Shown piece after piece: positions 32,185 to 41,655 of a stretch of DNA of 64,000 bases. Source of the DNA: Halomarina litorea. Lineage in GTDB: Archaea > Halobacteriota > Halobacteria > Halobacteriales > Haloarculaceae. Position 1 is the first letter of the stretch; each line of letters starts with the position of its first letter. The stretch spans positions 248,001-312,000 of the forward strand of contig NZ_CP100449.1 of assembly GCF_024227715.1 (NCBI RefSeq), written 5' to 3'. The position numbers and the translations under genes were made by a program. The notes under the pieces are model-generated. The model was not told the DNA's origin. It saw only the letters and a program-made list of their open reading frames with translations, and did no database searches.

Positions 32185-33417
32185 ATGGCGACAGAGAACC
32201 CAACACCGAAACCCGTGGACGTCCCGCTCGGCGACCGAGTGGTCGAGGAGACGAGCGACACGGACTGGCCGTTACTCCCCCCCGAGAGCGCCCAGGCCCC
32301 GCTCGTCAGCGTCGTCCTCCCGACACTCAACGAGGAGCGGGGCATCCGGGAGTGCATCGCGTCCGTGCAGTCGGCGCTCAGGGAACTGGACGTGACGGGC
32401 GAGATCATCGTCTCGGACAGTTCGACCGACGACACCCCCGCCATCGCACGGGCGATGGGGGCGCGGGTCGTCGAACCCGACGGCGCGGGCTACGGCTACG
32501 CCTACCGCTACGCCTTCGAGCACGCCCGGGGCGAGTACATCGTGATGGGCGACGCCGACACGACATACGACTTCAGGGAACTCCCGGCGCTGTTCGCCCT
32601 CGTGGCTGACGGTGACGCCGACATCGCGATGGGAAGTCGCCTGAAGGGGGAGATCCAACCCGGGGCGATGCCGGCGCTCCACCGCTACGTCGGCAACCCG
32701 ATGCTGACGCGCTTTCTCAACACCTTCTACGACGCCGACGTCTCCGACGCCCACAGCGGGTTCCGCGTGTTCACCCGCGACGCCCTCGACCGCCTCGACC
32801 TGACGAGCAACGGGATGGAGTTCGCGAGCGAGATGGTGATGGACGCCAGCACGAAGGGCCTCACCATCGCCGAGACACCCATCACCTACTCGCGACGGGA
32901 GGGCGACGCCACCCTCGACAGCTTCCACGACGGCTGGCGACACGTGAAGTTCATGCTCAAGAACTCCCCGGGGTACCTCTTTCTGGCACCCGCAGTGGGG
33001 TTCGCGCTCCTCGGCGTCCTCACCATCGTGGTGTCGCTGACGGGCCAGCGGTTCGCCGGCCTCAACTTCGGGACGCACACGCTCGTCGCCGGCGGGTTCC
33101 TCTGTGTCATCGGCTTCCAGGTGGGGAGCCTCGGTCTGTTCAGCGCCGTCGCCACCGACCCTATCCGCCGCGCCGAGTCACCCATCGTCGACGGCATCCT
33201 CGAACGCTTCAGCCTCGAACACGGCGCGGCCTTCGGACTCGCCCTGACCGGCCTCGGCGTCGCCTACATCGTGATGATGTTCTCGCGGTGGGTCGCCAGC
33301 GGCTACACCGCCCTCCCGTTCATCGGGTGGGACATCATCGCGTTCACCGCCCTCATCATCGGCGTCCAGACGGTGTTCCACTCGTTCTTCCTCAGCATGC
33401 TGGGGGACGACGAGTGA
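32185..33417 (+). CDS. GT2 glycosyltransferase, dolichyl-phosphate hexose synthase type
   Basis: A 410-residue protein: an N-terminal GT-A domain (VSVVLPTLNEERGIRE; DxD-like GDADTTYD; HSGFRVF; MEFASEMVM) followed by about 130 residues with four hydrophobic segments. This layout fits DPM1/GtrB-like enzymes that load a sugar on dolichyl phosphate. Such lipid-linked sugars feed GT-C enzymes such as the DUF2206-like protein at 43677. The start MATENPTPKP at 32185 is chosen because upstream in-frame sequence is not protein-like. It is separated from the next gene by about 190 bases and probably has its own promoter (GTTTACCC about 18 bases before the ATG is the only candidate and is close). Confidence 0.88.
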   Translation: MATENPTPKPVDVPLGDRVVEETSDTDWPLLPPESAQAPLVSVVLPTLNEERGIRECIASVQSALRELDVTGEIIVSDSSTDDTPAIARAMGARVVEPDGAGYGYAYRYAFEHARGEYIVMGDADTTYDFRELPALFALVADGDADIAMGSRLKGEIQPGAMPALHRYVGNPMLTRFLNTFYDADVSDAHSGFRVFTRDALDRLDLTSNGMEFASEMVMDASTKGLTIAETPITYSRREGDATLDSFHDGWRHVKFMLKNSPGYLFLAPAVGFALLGVLTIVVSLTGQRFAGLNFGTHTLVAGGFLCVIGFQVGSLGLFSAVATDPIRRAESPIVDGILERFSLEHGAAFGLALTGLGVAYIVMMFSRWVASGYTALPFIGWDIIAFTALIIGVQTVFHSFFLSMLGDDE

Positions 33418-33603
33418 CCGGCCCGCGACCGCGGTGACCACAGGCCCCGACCGTCGCTCCATGACCGCCCGACGAGGGACGACCGCCCGTCGCCGGCGCG
33501 TCCCGACACCCCGCCAGAACTCACTCGAAATCGTGAGTGTGTGCGAAGAAATATGTCGACGCACGCGCCACGGTGAACTACTCGAACCCACGCAAACAGA
33601 ACT

Positions 33604-33840
33604 ATGTCACACTCAGATACGACAACCACCCTGGAACTCCCCCGGAGCATCGTCGACCGCGTCGAACGGCGGGTCGAGGCCACCGAGTTCGACAGTCCGG
33701 AGGCTTACGTCACGTACGTCCTCGAAGACGTCCTCTACCGCGTCGAGGAGGGGTCGGCGGCCCCGAACGACGGCTTCGACCGGGCGGACGAGGCGGAGAT
33801 GCGCGGCCGCCTCGAAGCGCTCGGCTACCTCGACGAATAA
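33604..33840 (+). CDS. Small ribbon-helix-helix-like protein
   Basis: A 78-residue protein. TTTLELPRSIVDRVERRVE and SPEAYVTYVLEDVLYRVEE have the beta-strand plus two-helix pattern of CopG/Arc-type proteins. The C-terminal EMRGRLEALGYLDE resembles the last residues of alkaline-phosphatase-superfamily sulfatase-like proteins (compare HLQELGYL at the end of 47623-49014), and this family often sits near such genes. It may regulate the glycan operon or bind one of the AP-superfamily enzymes. It is followed after 11 bases by the membrane-protein gene of the operon. Confidence 0.7.
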   Translation: MSHSDTTTTLELPRSIVDRVERRVEATEFDSPEAYVTYVLEDVLYRVEEGSAAPNDGFDRADEAEMRGRLEALGYLDE

Positions 33841-33851
33841 CCAGTCAGCTC

Positions 33852-34388
33852 ATGGACGCGCTCACCCACCTGTTCCTCCCGATGACGGCGGTCTACGTCC
33901 TCAGGACCGACCTGTTCGCCGACGCCCCGTGGCTGCTCGGCCTCGCCGGGTTCGGCCTCCTCCCCGACTTCGATAAGTTCCTCGGGGTCCCCGGCCTGCT
34001 CCACTCGCTGGTCACGCTCGTCCCCGTCGGACTGGCGGTCCTCGGCGTCGAGTACGCCCTCCGCCGTGACCTCGTCGTGGGTCCCGTCGTCGTCGCCCTC
34101 GTGTTCAGCCACCTCGTCCTCGACGTGGTCGACGGCGGCCCCGTCCCCCTCCTCTTCCCCTTCGTCGAGGGCGGCCTCGGCCTCGAGTACCCCGTCAGGA
34201 CCGTCTTCGGGGAGGGGCCCCTCGGCGTCTCCTTCGAGGGTCCGCTGGTGACGCTCCGCGAAGCGACCCCTCGGCCCGGGTTCAACACCTACGGCTTCCT
34301 CGGCGGGGCGGGCGTCTCCAGCGCGCTCCTCTTTCTCACGGTCTACCTCGGCGACCGACTCGGCGCGCGCGGGGGTGGGACGTCGTGA
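33852..34388 (+). CDS. DUF457/YdjM-type membrane protein (annotated elsewhere as metal-dependent hydrolase)
   Basis: A 178-residue membrane protein starting at ATG 33852. M-DALTHLFLPMTAVYVL and GLLPDFDKFLGVPGLLHSL contain the His and Asp residues typical of the inner-membrane YdjM/LexA-regulated family; later segments (VVVALVFSHLVLDVVDGG) also fit. Five hydrophobic stretches are visible. It opens the coupled run of genes: its stop overlaps the GTG of the first GT4 as GTGA. A role in surface-polymer handling is suggested by position only. Confidence 0.75.
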   Translation: MDALTHLFLPMTAVYVLRTDLFADAPWLLGLAGFGLLPDFDKFLGVPGLLHSLVTLVPVGLAVLGVEYALRRDLVVGPVVVALVFSHLVLDVVDGGPVPLLFPFVEGGLGLEYPVRTVFGEGPLGVSFEGPLVTLREATPRPGFNTYGFLGGAGVSSALLFLTVYLGDRLGARGGGTS

Positions 34389-35494
34389 GAATCGCCTACG
34401 TCTACGACGCGGTCTACCCGTGGGAGACGGGTGGCGTCCAGAAGCGCGTCTGGGAACTCGCGCGCCGACTCGCGCCGGACCACGACGTCCACTGGTACGG
34501 CCTGAAGTACTGGGACGGTCCGGACGTAATCGAGCGCGAGGGGGTGACGCTCCACGGCGTCGCGACTCCGCCCCCGCTCTACGCGGGCGGGCGGCGGTCC
34601 ATCCCCGAGGCGCTCACGTTCGCGGCGCGCCTGCTCCGCCCGCTCTGTCGCGAGTCCTTCGACGTGGTGGACTGCCAGGAGTTCCCCTACTTCCCCGCCT
34701 TCGCCGGGAAGGCCAACGCGGCGCTGACGGGGACGACGCTCCTCCTGACGTGGCACGAGGTGTGGGCGGACTACTGGTACGAGTACCTCGGCCGCCGGGG
34801 GGCGCTCGGCCGACTCGTCGAACGGGCGACGGCCCGCCTGCCGGACGCCCACCTCGCCGTCTCCGACCGCACGCGCCGGGACGTCATGGGTCTCGGCGTC
34901 GGCGACGTGACGCTCCTCCCGAACGGCGTCTCGCGCGAGGAAGTCGCGGCCGCGCCGCCGTCGTCCGACTCCGTGGACGTGCTGTTCGTCGGCCGCCTCA
35001 TCCCCGAGAAGAACGCCTCGCTCCTCGTGCGGGCCGTCGACCGGATGTGCGAGCGCCGACCCGACGTGCGGTGTACGATTCTGGGCGAGGGGCCGGAGGC
35101 CCCGGCGCTCGAAGCGCTCGTCGACCGTCTCGACCTCGGCGGGAACGTCACCGTCCGCCCGCCGCTGGAGCGCTACGAGGACGTCCTCGGCCTGATGAAG
35201 GCCGCCGAGGTGGTCGCCGCCCCGTCCGTCAGGGAGGGGTTCGGCATGGTCGTCCTCGAGGCGCTGGCCTGCGGGACGCCGGTCGCGACCGTCTCCCACC
35301 CGCAGAACGCCGCCGAGGAACTCGTCGCCGACGGGGTGAGCGGGGCGGTCTGTCGCCCCTCGCCGGACGCGTTCGCGCGGGCTATCGAACGTGCGGCCGT
35401 CTGCTCCCCGCGCGACTGCCGCGCCGTCGCCCGCCCCTACGAGTGGGACCGCCTCGCCGACCGCGCGGAGGCGCTGTACGCGGAGGTGGCCTGA
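34385..35494 (+). CDS. GT4 family glycosyltransferase
   Basis: A 369-residue GT-B glycosyltransferase. The N-terminal half begins RIAYVYDAVYPWETGGVQKR with the Gly-rich acceptor-side motif; the C-terminal half has LFVGRLIPEKNASLLV and the nucleotide-sugar motif EGFGMVVLE (E-x7-E). It should transfer a sugar from a nucleotide donor with retention, in the cytoplasm. The GTG start overlaps the upstream stop by four bases, and the next gene starts right after its stop. Donor and acceptor are unknown. Confidence 0.9.
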   Translation: MRIAYVYDAVYPWETGGVQKRVWELARRLAPDHDVHWYGLKYWDGPDVIEREGVTLHGVATPPPLYAGGRRSIPEALTFAARLLRPLCRESFDVVDCQEFPYFPAFAGKANAALTGTTLLLTWHEVWADYWYEYLGRRGALGRLVERATARLPDAHLAVSDRTRRDVMGLGVGDVTLLPNGVSREEVAAAPPSSDSVDVLFVGRLIPEKNASLLVRAVDRMCERRPDVRCTILGEGPEAPALEALVDRLDLGGNVTVRPPLERYEDVLGLMKAAEVVAAPSVREGFGMVVLEALACGTPVATVSHPQNAAEELVADGVSGAVCRPSPDAFARAIERAAVCSPRDCRAVARPYEWDRLADRAEALYAEVA

Positions 35495-36751
35495 GTGCGC
35501 GTCGTCCACCTCTACGACGGCCACGAGCAGGTGTACGAGGGCCGCGGGTCGGTCCCCGGCGTCGTCTGGAACGTCGCTCGCGAGACGGCCGCGGCGGGCC
35601 ACGACGTGGCCGTCCTCGAACGACGGTGGGCCGGCCTCCCGGCGACGGCCCGTCACGAGGGCGTCCGCTTCGACCGCCTCGACCTGCGGACCGGGGCCGA
35701 CGAACCCTGGACCGACGTGCCCTACCAGCAGGTCACGTCCGCGCGCGGCCTCCTCGAACTCGTCGCGGACCGGACGAACTTCGCGCGGGTCGCCCACCGC
35801 CGCCTGCGCGCGCTGGAGTTCGACGTCCTGCACGTCCACCTCCCGTTCGCGGCGAACGTGCTGGCGACGCTCGCGCCCGGCCTGCGCGACCGGACGGTGT
35901 ACACCGCCCACCTCGGCGAGCTGCGACTGGACGCCCTCCAGGAGGGGAGCGAGGGCTCCGACGAGACCGGCCCCCACGTCCCCGGATTCCTCGGCGCGTT
36001 CTCGCCGGACGTCCACCTCGCCTCGCGCGCGGCGCACACGACGGTTCTCAACCCGTCTATCGAGAGGGTGTTCGCGGAGCGCGGCGTCGACCCCGCGGCC
36101 CTCACGGTGGTCCCGAACGGGGTCGACGTGGACCGCTTCGCGGACGTCGCCCCCGAGACCCGGCGGCGGGTCGCCCGCGAGTACGGCTTCGGCGAGGTCC
36201 CCACTCTCCTCCTCGTCGGGACGGTGATGCCGCGAAAGGGCGTCGCCGAGGCCGTCGAGGTCGTCGCCCGCCTCGCGGAGCGCGGACACGAGGTCCGACT
36301 GCTGGTCGCGGGGGAGGCGACGCTCGACTCGTCGTACGTCGAGCGCGTGCGAAGGTTGATATCATCTGCCAATTTGGAGACACACGTGAGGTTGCTCGGA
36401 TTCGTGCCGGCGGCAGACCTGCCGGCGCTGTACACGCTCTCGGACCTCGTCGTCGCGCCGTCGCTGGAGGAGGGTTTCGGCATGACCGTCGCGGAGGCGA
36501 TGGCCGCCGGGACGCCCGTGGTCGGGACGCGCGTCGGCGGCATCCCCCGACTGGTCGGTGACGACGAGTGCGGTTCGCTCGTCGACCCCGGCGACGTCGC
36601 GGGGCTGACCGACCGGCTCGACGCCCTGCTCTCGCGCCCCGACCGGCGCGCGCGGATGGGCGAGCGGGCGAGCGTCCGCGCACAGGACTACGACTGGCCC
36701 GCCGTCGCCGACCGGTTCCTCGGCGTCTACGAGGGGGTGTGCGGCTCGTGA
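35495..36751 (+). CDS. GT4 family glycosyltransferase
   Basis: A 418-residue GT-B glycosyltransferase with a GTG start directly after the previous stop. VVHLYDGHEQVYEGRGSVP at the N-terminus, VVPNGVDVDRF in the hinge region, VGTVMPRKGVAEAVEVV and EEGFGMTVAEAMAAGTPVVG in the donor-binding domain. It is longer than its neighbour because of an extended N-terminal domain. Its stop overlaps the GTG of the next gene as GTGA. Confidence 0.9.
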   Translation: MRVVHLYDGHEQVYEGRGSVPGVVWNVARETAAAGHDVAVLERRWAGLPATARHEGVRFDRLDLRTGADEPWTDVPYQQVTSARGLLELVADRTNFARVAHRRLRALEFDVLHVHLPFAANVLATLAPGLRDRTVYTAHLGELRLDALQEGSEGSDETGPHVPGFLGAFSPDVHLASRAAHTTVLNPSIERVFAERGVDPAALTVVPNGVDVDRFADVAPETRRRVAREYGFGEVPTLLLVGTVMPRKGVAEAVEVVARLAERGHEVRLLVAGEATLDSSYVERVRRLISSANLETHVRLLGFVPAADLPALYTLSDLVVAPSLEEGFGMTVAEAMAAGTPVVGTRVGGIPRLVGDDECGSLVDPGDVAGLTDRLDALLSRPDRRARMGERASVRAQDYDWPAVADRFLGVYEGVCGS

Positions 36752-38055
36752 GCGACCGCCGGAACGTCGTCCTCGTCACCTACGACAGCCTGCGGGCCGA
36801 CCACTGCGGGTTCATGGGCTACCACCGGGATACGACGCCAACCATGGACGCCCTCGTCGAGGAGGGACTGGTCTTCGAGAACGCCCTCGCCTCGGGCGTG
36901 CCGACCATCGCCTCCATGACGAGTGTGATGACCGGCGAGCACTCGCTGGCCAGCCCCGAGGTGGGCTTCGACGCCGAACAGCGCGAACAGGTGACCCGGC
37001 GGAAGACCATCGCGGAGGTGCTCTCCGAGGCGGGCTACAGCACGGGCGCGCTCTCGCCGAACCCGCCCGCCTCGAGTTACTTCGGCTTCGACGAGGGGTT
37101 CGACTGGTTCGAGGACTTCCTCCACGAGGACCGCGGCGTCGGCGAACGCCTCTGGAACCGCGTGTTCCGGCGCTCCATCCGGGGCGGGGGGCTCTCGACG
37201 TACCTCCGACTCGCCCGGAACGTCGTCCGGCGCGAGGAGGTGCTGACGCCGTGGGAGGACTACTACGACCGAATCCTCGCGTGGCGCGACGGCGTCAGCG
37301 AACCGTACTTCCTCTGGGTGCTCCTGCTCGACCCGCACCACCCGTGGCTGCCGCCGCGCGACGCCCGCCGCTGGAGTTCGCGGACCGACGCCCTGCGCTC
37401 GTTCGGCCACTACTGGGAGATGCTGTCGAGCGGGTGGGAACCCGACTTCTCCCCTCGCGAGCGCCAGCGACTCGTCGACCTGTACGACGACTCCATCCGC
37501 TACGGCGACCGCTTCCTCGCCCGCCTGCGCGAGGACCTCGCCGCACGCGGCGACGACCCCGTGTTCGTCGTCCACGCCGACCACGGCGAGGAGTTCGGCG
37601 AACACGGGCGCTACGGCCACCAGCCACACCTCTCGGAGGAACTGGTCCACGTCCCCCTCGTCGTGGCGAACGCGGGCCACCGGGGACGCGTCACCCGCCC
37701 GGTCGGGTTGCGCTCCATCGCGCCGACCATCGCCGACATCGCGGGGGTGAGCCACCCCTCGTCGGCGACGAGTCTCTTCGACCCGCCCGCGCGCCCGTGG
37801 GTCACCTCGAAAGTGTTCGCGGGGGGCGAGCGACGCGTCGCCCTCCGGACCGAGGGGGCGGCCTTCCACGACGAACCCGGTCGGCGGGTGCTGGTCGACC
37901 GCGGCGGCGCCGACCCGCCCGAGAATCGCGCCGACACCAGTCCCGACCTGACTCGCGCGTTCGAGGCGGCCCTCGCCCGGCACGTCGAGACGGAACGCGA
38001 CCTGCGGGCCGTCCGCGAGACGACCGACGAGAGCGTGACGGAGGGTCGCCCGTGA
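36748..38055 (+). CDS. Sulfatase-like alkaline-phosphatase-superfamily protein with Thr at the nucleophile position
   Basis: A 435-residue cytoplasmic-looking protein (no signal peptide). Metal-binding segments are VTYDSLRADHCG near the N-terminus and VHADHGEEFGEHGRYGH near residue 280. The residue that in sulfatases is Cys/Ser (nine positions before the TG of the L-x-TG motif) is T53 in PTIASMTSVMTG. Sulfatases need formylglycine there; Thr is used by phosphoethanolamine transferases and phosphodiesterases of the superfamily. I therefore favour transfer or hydrolysis of a phosphoester on a glycan or lipid. GTGA overlaps join it to both neighbours. The closest relative is the next gene. Confidence 0.85.
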   Translation: MSDRRNVVLVTYDSLRADHCGFMGYHRDTTPTMDALVEEGLVFENALASGVPTIASMTSVMTGEHSLASPEVGFDAEQREQVTRRKTIAEVLSEAGYSTGALSPNPPASSYFGFDEGFDWFEDFLHEDRGVGERLWNRVFRRSIRGGGLSTYLRLARNVVRREEVLTPWEDYYDRILAWRDGVSEPYFLWVLLLDPHHPWLPPRDARRWSSRTDALRSFGHYWEMLSSGWEPDFSPRERQRLVDLYDDSIRYGDRFLARLREDLAARGDDPVFVVHADHGEEFGEHGRYGHQPHLSEELVHVPLVVANAGHRGRVTRPVGLRSIAPTIADIAGVSHPSSATSLFDPPARPWVTSKVFAGGERRVALRTEGAAFHDEPGRRVLVDRGGADPPENRADTSPDLTRAFEAALARHVETERDLRAVRETTDESVTEGRP

Positions 38056-39401
38056 CGGACGACCGGCCCGACATCGTCCTCGTCTCCGTCGACAGCCTGC
38101 GGGCCGACCACTGCGGGTTCAACGGCTACCACCGGAACACGACGCCGAACCTGGACGACCTCGCCGGGACGGGGCTGGTCTTCGAGAACGCCGTCGCGCC
38201 TGGCCCGAGCACCCCCGAGTCGATGCCGACGGTGTTCACGGGCCACTACCCGACGAAGCCCGAGGTGCTGCGTCCCTCTGGCGTCCCGGACCTGACGGCC
38301 CGCCGCGAGCGCATCCGGTCGCACATGGGCGCGCGCGACACCCTCGCGGAGCGACTGTCGCGGGCGGGCTACGAGACGGCGGCGTTCACGCCCAACCCGT
38401 TCACCTCGCGGCAGTTCGGCTTCGACGCCGGCTTCGACCACTTCCGCGACTTCATGGACGCCGACGGGAGCGCCCTCTACGACCGCCTGTTCGAGGGGTT
38501 CCTGGCGGGGAGTTCGGCCTCCTCGATGGCGCGCATCCTCCGGAACGTCTGGCGGCGCGAGGAGGTGTTCAAACCCTGGGAGACGTACGCCGACGAGGCC
38601 GTCGCGTGGGCGAGGGACGCCGAGGGGCCGTACTTCCTCTGGGTGTTCCTCATGGACGCCCACAACCCGTACATGGCGGGGGCGGACCACCGCACCCAGT
38701 CGCGCCTGGCGACGTTCCACGCCAACTACCGCTTCTGGCGCGAGAGCCACGAGACGCCCTTCTCCCCGGGCGTCCACGACCGACTCGTCCGGGCGTACGA
38801 CGACTCCGTCCGCTACGCCGACGCCTTCCTCGCGCACCTCCTCGCGGAGTTGACCGGCCGCGAGGGGCGGGCGGACCCGACCGTCGTGGTCCACGCCGAC
38901 CACGGCGAGGCCTTCGGCGAGCACGGCACCTATGGCCACGAGCCGTACCTCTACGAGGAGAACGTCCGCGTCCCGCTAGTCGTCGCCGACGGGTCGGGCC
39001 GCCGGGTCGACGACCCCGTCTCGCTCCGCCGCCTGCCCGACCTGCTCGCGGCGCTCGCGGCCAGCGAGGGGACGGACGCGTTGGTCGAGTCGATGCGGGA
39101 CCCGTCGGGGCCGGTCGGCCCCCTCGCGGTCAGCGACACGCGACAGGGCGACCGGACCATGGTCCGCGCCCGCGACGTGAAGTACGTCCGCGAGGGCGAC
39201 GGCGCGGAGGCGTGCTACACGCTCGCCGACGGGGAGCGACGTCTCGACGTGGCCCGCCACGCGGCTGACGGGGGCGAGGCGGACGTCGGTCGCCGCCTCG
39301 CCGCGTGCGTCGACGGGTTCGAGCGCTTCCGGCGCACCGAGGCCGAGAAGGCCGCCATCGCGCGCGCGGCGACCGCGGCCGCCGACGGGGGGCGACTGTG
39401 A
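38052..39401 (+). CDS. Sulfatase-like alkaline-phosphatase-superfamily protein, paralogue
   Basis: A 449-residue paralogue of the preceding protein; both share DSLRADHCGF, YH-x-TTP and the VHADHGE-FGEHG block. Here T54 in STPESMPTVFTG takes the nucleophile place, so it too is not a formylglycine sulfatase. No signal peptide or membrane anchor is visible. The tandem copies probably act on different positions of the same glycan or on different donors. GTGA overlaps occur at both ends. Activity is inferred from active-site comparison. Confidence 0.85.
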   Translation: MTDDRPDIVLVSVDSLRADHCGFNGYHRNTTPNLDDLAGTGLVFENAVAPGPSTPESMPTVFTGHYPTKPEVLRPSGVPDLTARRERIRSHMGARDTLAERLSRAGYETAAFTPNPFTSRQFGFDAGFDHFRDFMDADGSALYDRLFEGFLAGSSASSMARILRNVWRREEVFKPWETYADEAVAWARDAEGPYFLWVFLMDAHNPYMAGADHRTQSRLATFHANYRFWRESHETPFSPGVHDRLVRAYDDSVRYADAFLAHLLAELTGREGRADPTVVVHADHGEAFGEHGTYGHEPYLYEENVRVPLVVADGSGRRVDDPVSLRRLPDLLAALAASEGTDALVESMRDPSGPVGPLAVSDTRQGDRTMVRARDVKYVREGDGAEACYTLADGERRLDVARHAADGGEADVGRRLAACVDGFERFRRTEAEKAAIARAATAAADGGRL

Positions 39402-40636
39402 CCCGACCCCTGACGGTCTGTTTCTGCACCGCGCGCCTGCCCTACCCGCCGGTGTCGGGTGGCACCGTCGAGACGTTCCGGACCGTCGAGCGACTGGCGG
39501 GGGCCGGCCACGACGTGACCGTCGTCGCCTACTGCGACGACCGGAAGCGGGCACGCGAGATGGCCGAGGCCGCCGGGTGTCGCGTCGTCCCCGTCCCGGG
39601 GCTGCCGGACACGACGCCGTGGACGCTCGCGCGCAACCTCGTCTCGCCCTACCCGCACGCCGTGATGAAGTCGCGGACCGACCGCTACCGGCGGGCCGTC
39701 GAGGGCGTCCTGCGCGAGGAACCGGTGGACGTCGTCCACCTCCACACGTTCCAGGTGTCCGCGCTCGCGAGCGACCTCTCGACGACGGTGCCCGTCGTCG
39801 TCCGCTTCACGAACGTCAAGTCCGAACTGTACCGGCAGTTCGCGGGCTACACCGACAACCCGGCGAAGGCGGCCTACGCTACCCTGCAGTACCGAAAGGC
39901 CCGCCGGTACGAACCCCGGGTCGTCGCCGCGAGCGACCGCACGCTCGCCATCACCGACGAGGACGCGACGAGACTCCGGCGGGGTCGCCCCGTCGACGAC
40001 GGGACGGTCGACGTCCTGCAGACTGGCTTCGACCCGCAGCCACCGGGCGACGCCGCCGCGCCCCCCGCGGGCCGCCCGACGGTGACGTTCTTCGGGAGCA
40101 TGGATTACCACCCCAACGAGGACGCGGCCGTCTGGTTCGCCGAGGAGGTGTTCCCGGCGGTCAGGCGCGCGGACGGCGACGCCGTCTTCGAGGTGGTGGG
40201 CGCGAACCCGACCGACCGGGTCCGTGCCCTCACCGACCACGAGGGCGTCCGGGTGACGGGGTTCGTCGAGGACATCGACGCCTACGTCGACCGGGCGACG
40301 GTGGTGGTCGTGCCCGTCCGCATCGGGACCGGGGTACGCATCAAACTCCTGCACGCGATGGCGCGGGGGAAGGCCGTCGTCTCGACGCCCGTCGGCGCAC
40401 AGGGCGTCGGCGTCGAGGACGAGGTCCACCTGCGCCTCGCGGAGCGCCCGGAGCAGTTCGCCGTCGCGGTCCGCGACCTCCTCGCGGACCCGGAGACCCG
40501 GCGGACCTACGGCGAATCTGCCCGCGACCTCGTCGACCGCGAGTACCGCTGGTCGCGGGTCGTCGAGCGACTGGAACAGCAGTACGAACGACTCGTCGGA
40601 CCGGCGTCGGCCAGTCCGGACACCACACGGCCATGA
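39398..40636 (+). CDS. GT4 family glycosyltransferase
   Basis: A 412-residue GT-B glycosyltransferase starting at GTG 39398. CTARLPYPPVSGGTVETFR, VVHLHTFQVSALAS, VTFFGSMDYHPNEDAAVWF and VPVRIGTGVRIKLLHAMA match the subgroup that includes sugar transferases of PEP-CTERM/exosortase clusters. The usual E-x7-E is replaced by the TGVRIKLLHAM arrangement common in that subgroup. It is coupled by overlaps to both neighbours (GTGA and ATGA). Confidence 0.9.
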   Translation: MTRPLTVCFCTARLPYPPVSGGTVETFRTVERLAGAGHDVTVVAYCDDRKRAREMAEAAGCRVVPVPGLPDTTPWTLARNLVSPYPHAVMKSRTDRYRRAVEGVLREEPVDVVHLHTFQVSALASDLSTTVPVVVRFTNVKSELYRQFAGYTDNPAKAAYATLQYRKARRYEPRVVAASDRTLAITDEDATRLRRGRPVDDGTVDVLQTGFDPQPPGDAAAPPAGRPTVTFFGSMDYHPNEDAAVWFAEEVFPAVRRADGDAVFEVVGANPTDRVRALTDHEGVRVTGFVEDIDAYVDRATVVVVPVRIGTGVRIKLLHAMARGKAVVSTPVGAQGVGVEDEVHLRLAERPEQFAVAVRDLLADPETRRTYGESARDLVDREYRWSRVVERLEQQYERLVGPASASPDTTRP

Positions 40637-41655
40637 TAACGGCACACATCGACCAGAACAACCGGGGCGGCGCGGGGTACTGCATGGAGCAACTGGCGGC
40701 GGCGATGGAGACGGTCCCCGGCGTCGAGTTGACCGACTCGATTGCCGACGCCGATGTTGTCCACCTCAACGACCTCAATCTCTGGGCGGGCGTCGTCCAC
40801 GGGAAGGAGCGACGGCGCGACCACGCCCGGAAGCTCTACGAGAGCGTCGTCCGCTACCCGGAGAAGCCCCTCGTCGTCACCGAACACGGCTGCATCCACT
40901 TCTCGGACGCGCGGCGCTTCGCCTACGGCGCGAGCGTCAACGTCGGCGGGGCGGCGAGCGCCTTCGTTCGGACCACAGAGCGCCTCTTCGCGACGCAGGT
41001 GGACGCGGTCTGTGCCATCTCCGGGAGCGTCCGCGACAACCTCGTCCGCGGCGGCATCGACCCGTCGAGGGTGCACGTCACCCACCACGGCGTCAACGAC
41101 CGCTACCGCGACCGGGTGCCGACGGACCCCGACCCGTTCGTCCTCCACGTGAGCACCTACTCGCCGCGCAAGAACCCGGGGGCGGTCCTCGAAGTCCTCG
41201 ACCGCCTCGACGTGCCGATGGTCGTCGTCGGCAGCGGCTGGCGCGAGAACCACCCGGACCTCGCGACGCACCCGAACGTCGACCTCCGGGGGTACGTCTC
41301 GGAGGACGACCTCGTCGACCTGTACAACCGCGCGAGCGTGTTCTACTTCCCGACACTCCACGAGGGGTTCGGCGTCCCGGTCCTGGAGGCGATGGCCTGC
41401 GGGACGGCCGTCGTCACCTCCGACGTGTACGCCGTCCCCGAGGTGACGGGCGACGCCGCGGTCAACTGCCCCCCGACGGACGTGGACCGACACGTCCGCG
41501 AGATACGCCGCCTCCTCGACGACGACGCGGCCCGCGAGCGACTGGAGCAGGCGGCCGCCAAGCGCGGCCGGACGTTCACGTGGGAGCGGACGGCCCGGAC
41601 CGTCGCCGAGGTGTATCGGCGGGTACTCGACCGACCGGAGGTGGTCGCGCCGTGA
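40633..41655 (+). CDS. GT4 family glycosyltransferase
   Basis: A 340-residue GT-B glycosyltransferase with a short N-terminal domain (ITAHIDQNNRGGAGYCMEQ) and the donor-binding motifs STYSPRKNPGAVLEVL and HEGFGVPVLEAMACGTAVV (E-x7-E). The ATG overlaps the previous stop as ATGA and the gene's own stop overlaps the next GTG as GTGA. Donor and acceptor cannot be inferred. Confidence 0.9.
   Translation: MITAHIDQNNRGGAGYCMEQLAAAMETVPGVELTDSIADADVVHLNDLNLWAGVVHGKERRRDHARKLYESVVRYPEKPLVVTEHGCIHFSDARRFAYGASVNVGGAASAFVRTTERLFATQVDAVCAISGSVRDNLVRGGIDPSRVHVTHHGVNDRYRDRVPTDPDPFVLHVSTYSPRKNPGAVLEVLDRLDVPMVVVGSGWRENHPDLATHPNVDLRGYVSEDDLVDLYNRASVFYFPTLHEGFGVPVLEAMACGTAVVTSDVYAVPEVTGDAAVNCPPTDVDRHVREIRRLLDDDAARERLEQAAAKRGRTFTWERTARTVAEVYRRVLDRPEVVAP

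Noticed and set aside
36345-36385. AT-rich patch inside the GT4 gene at 35495
   Set aside because: The reading frame and family motifs run through it without break; it is a local codon-use fluctuation.
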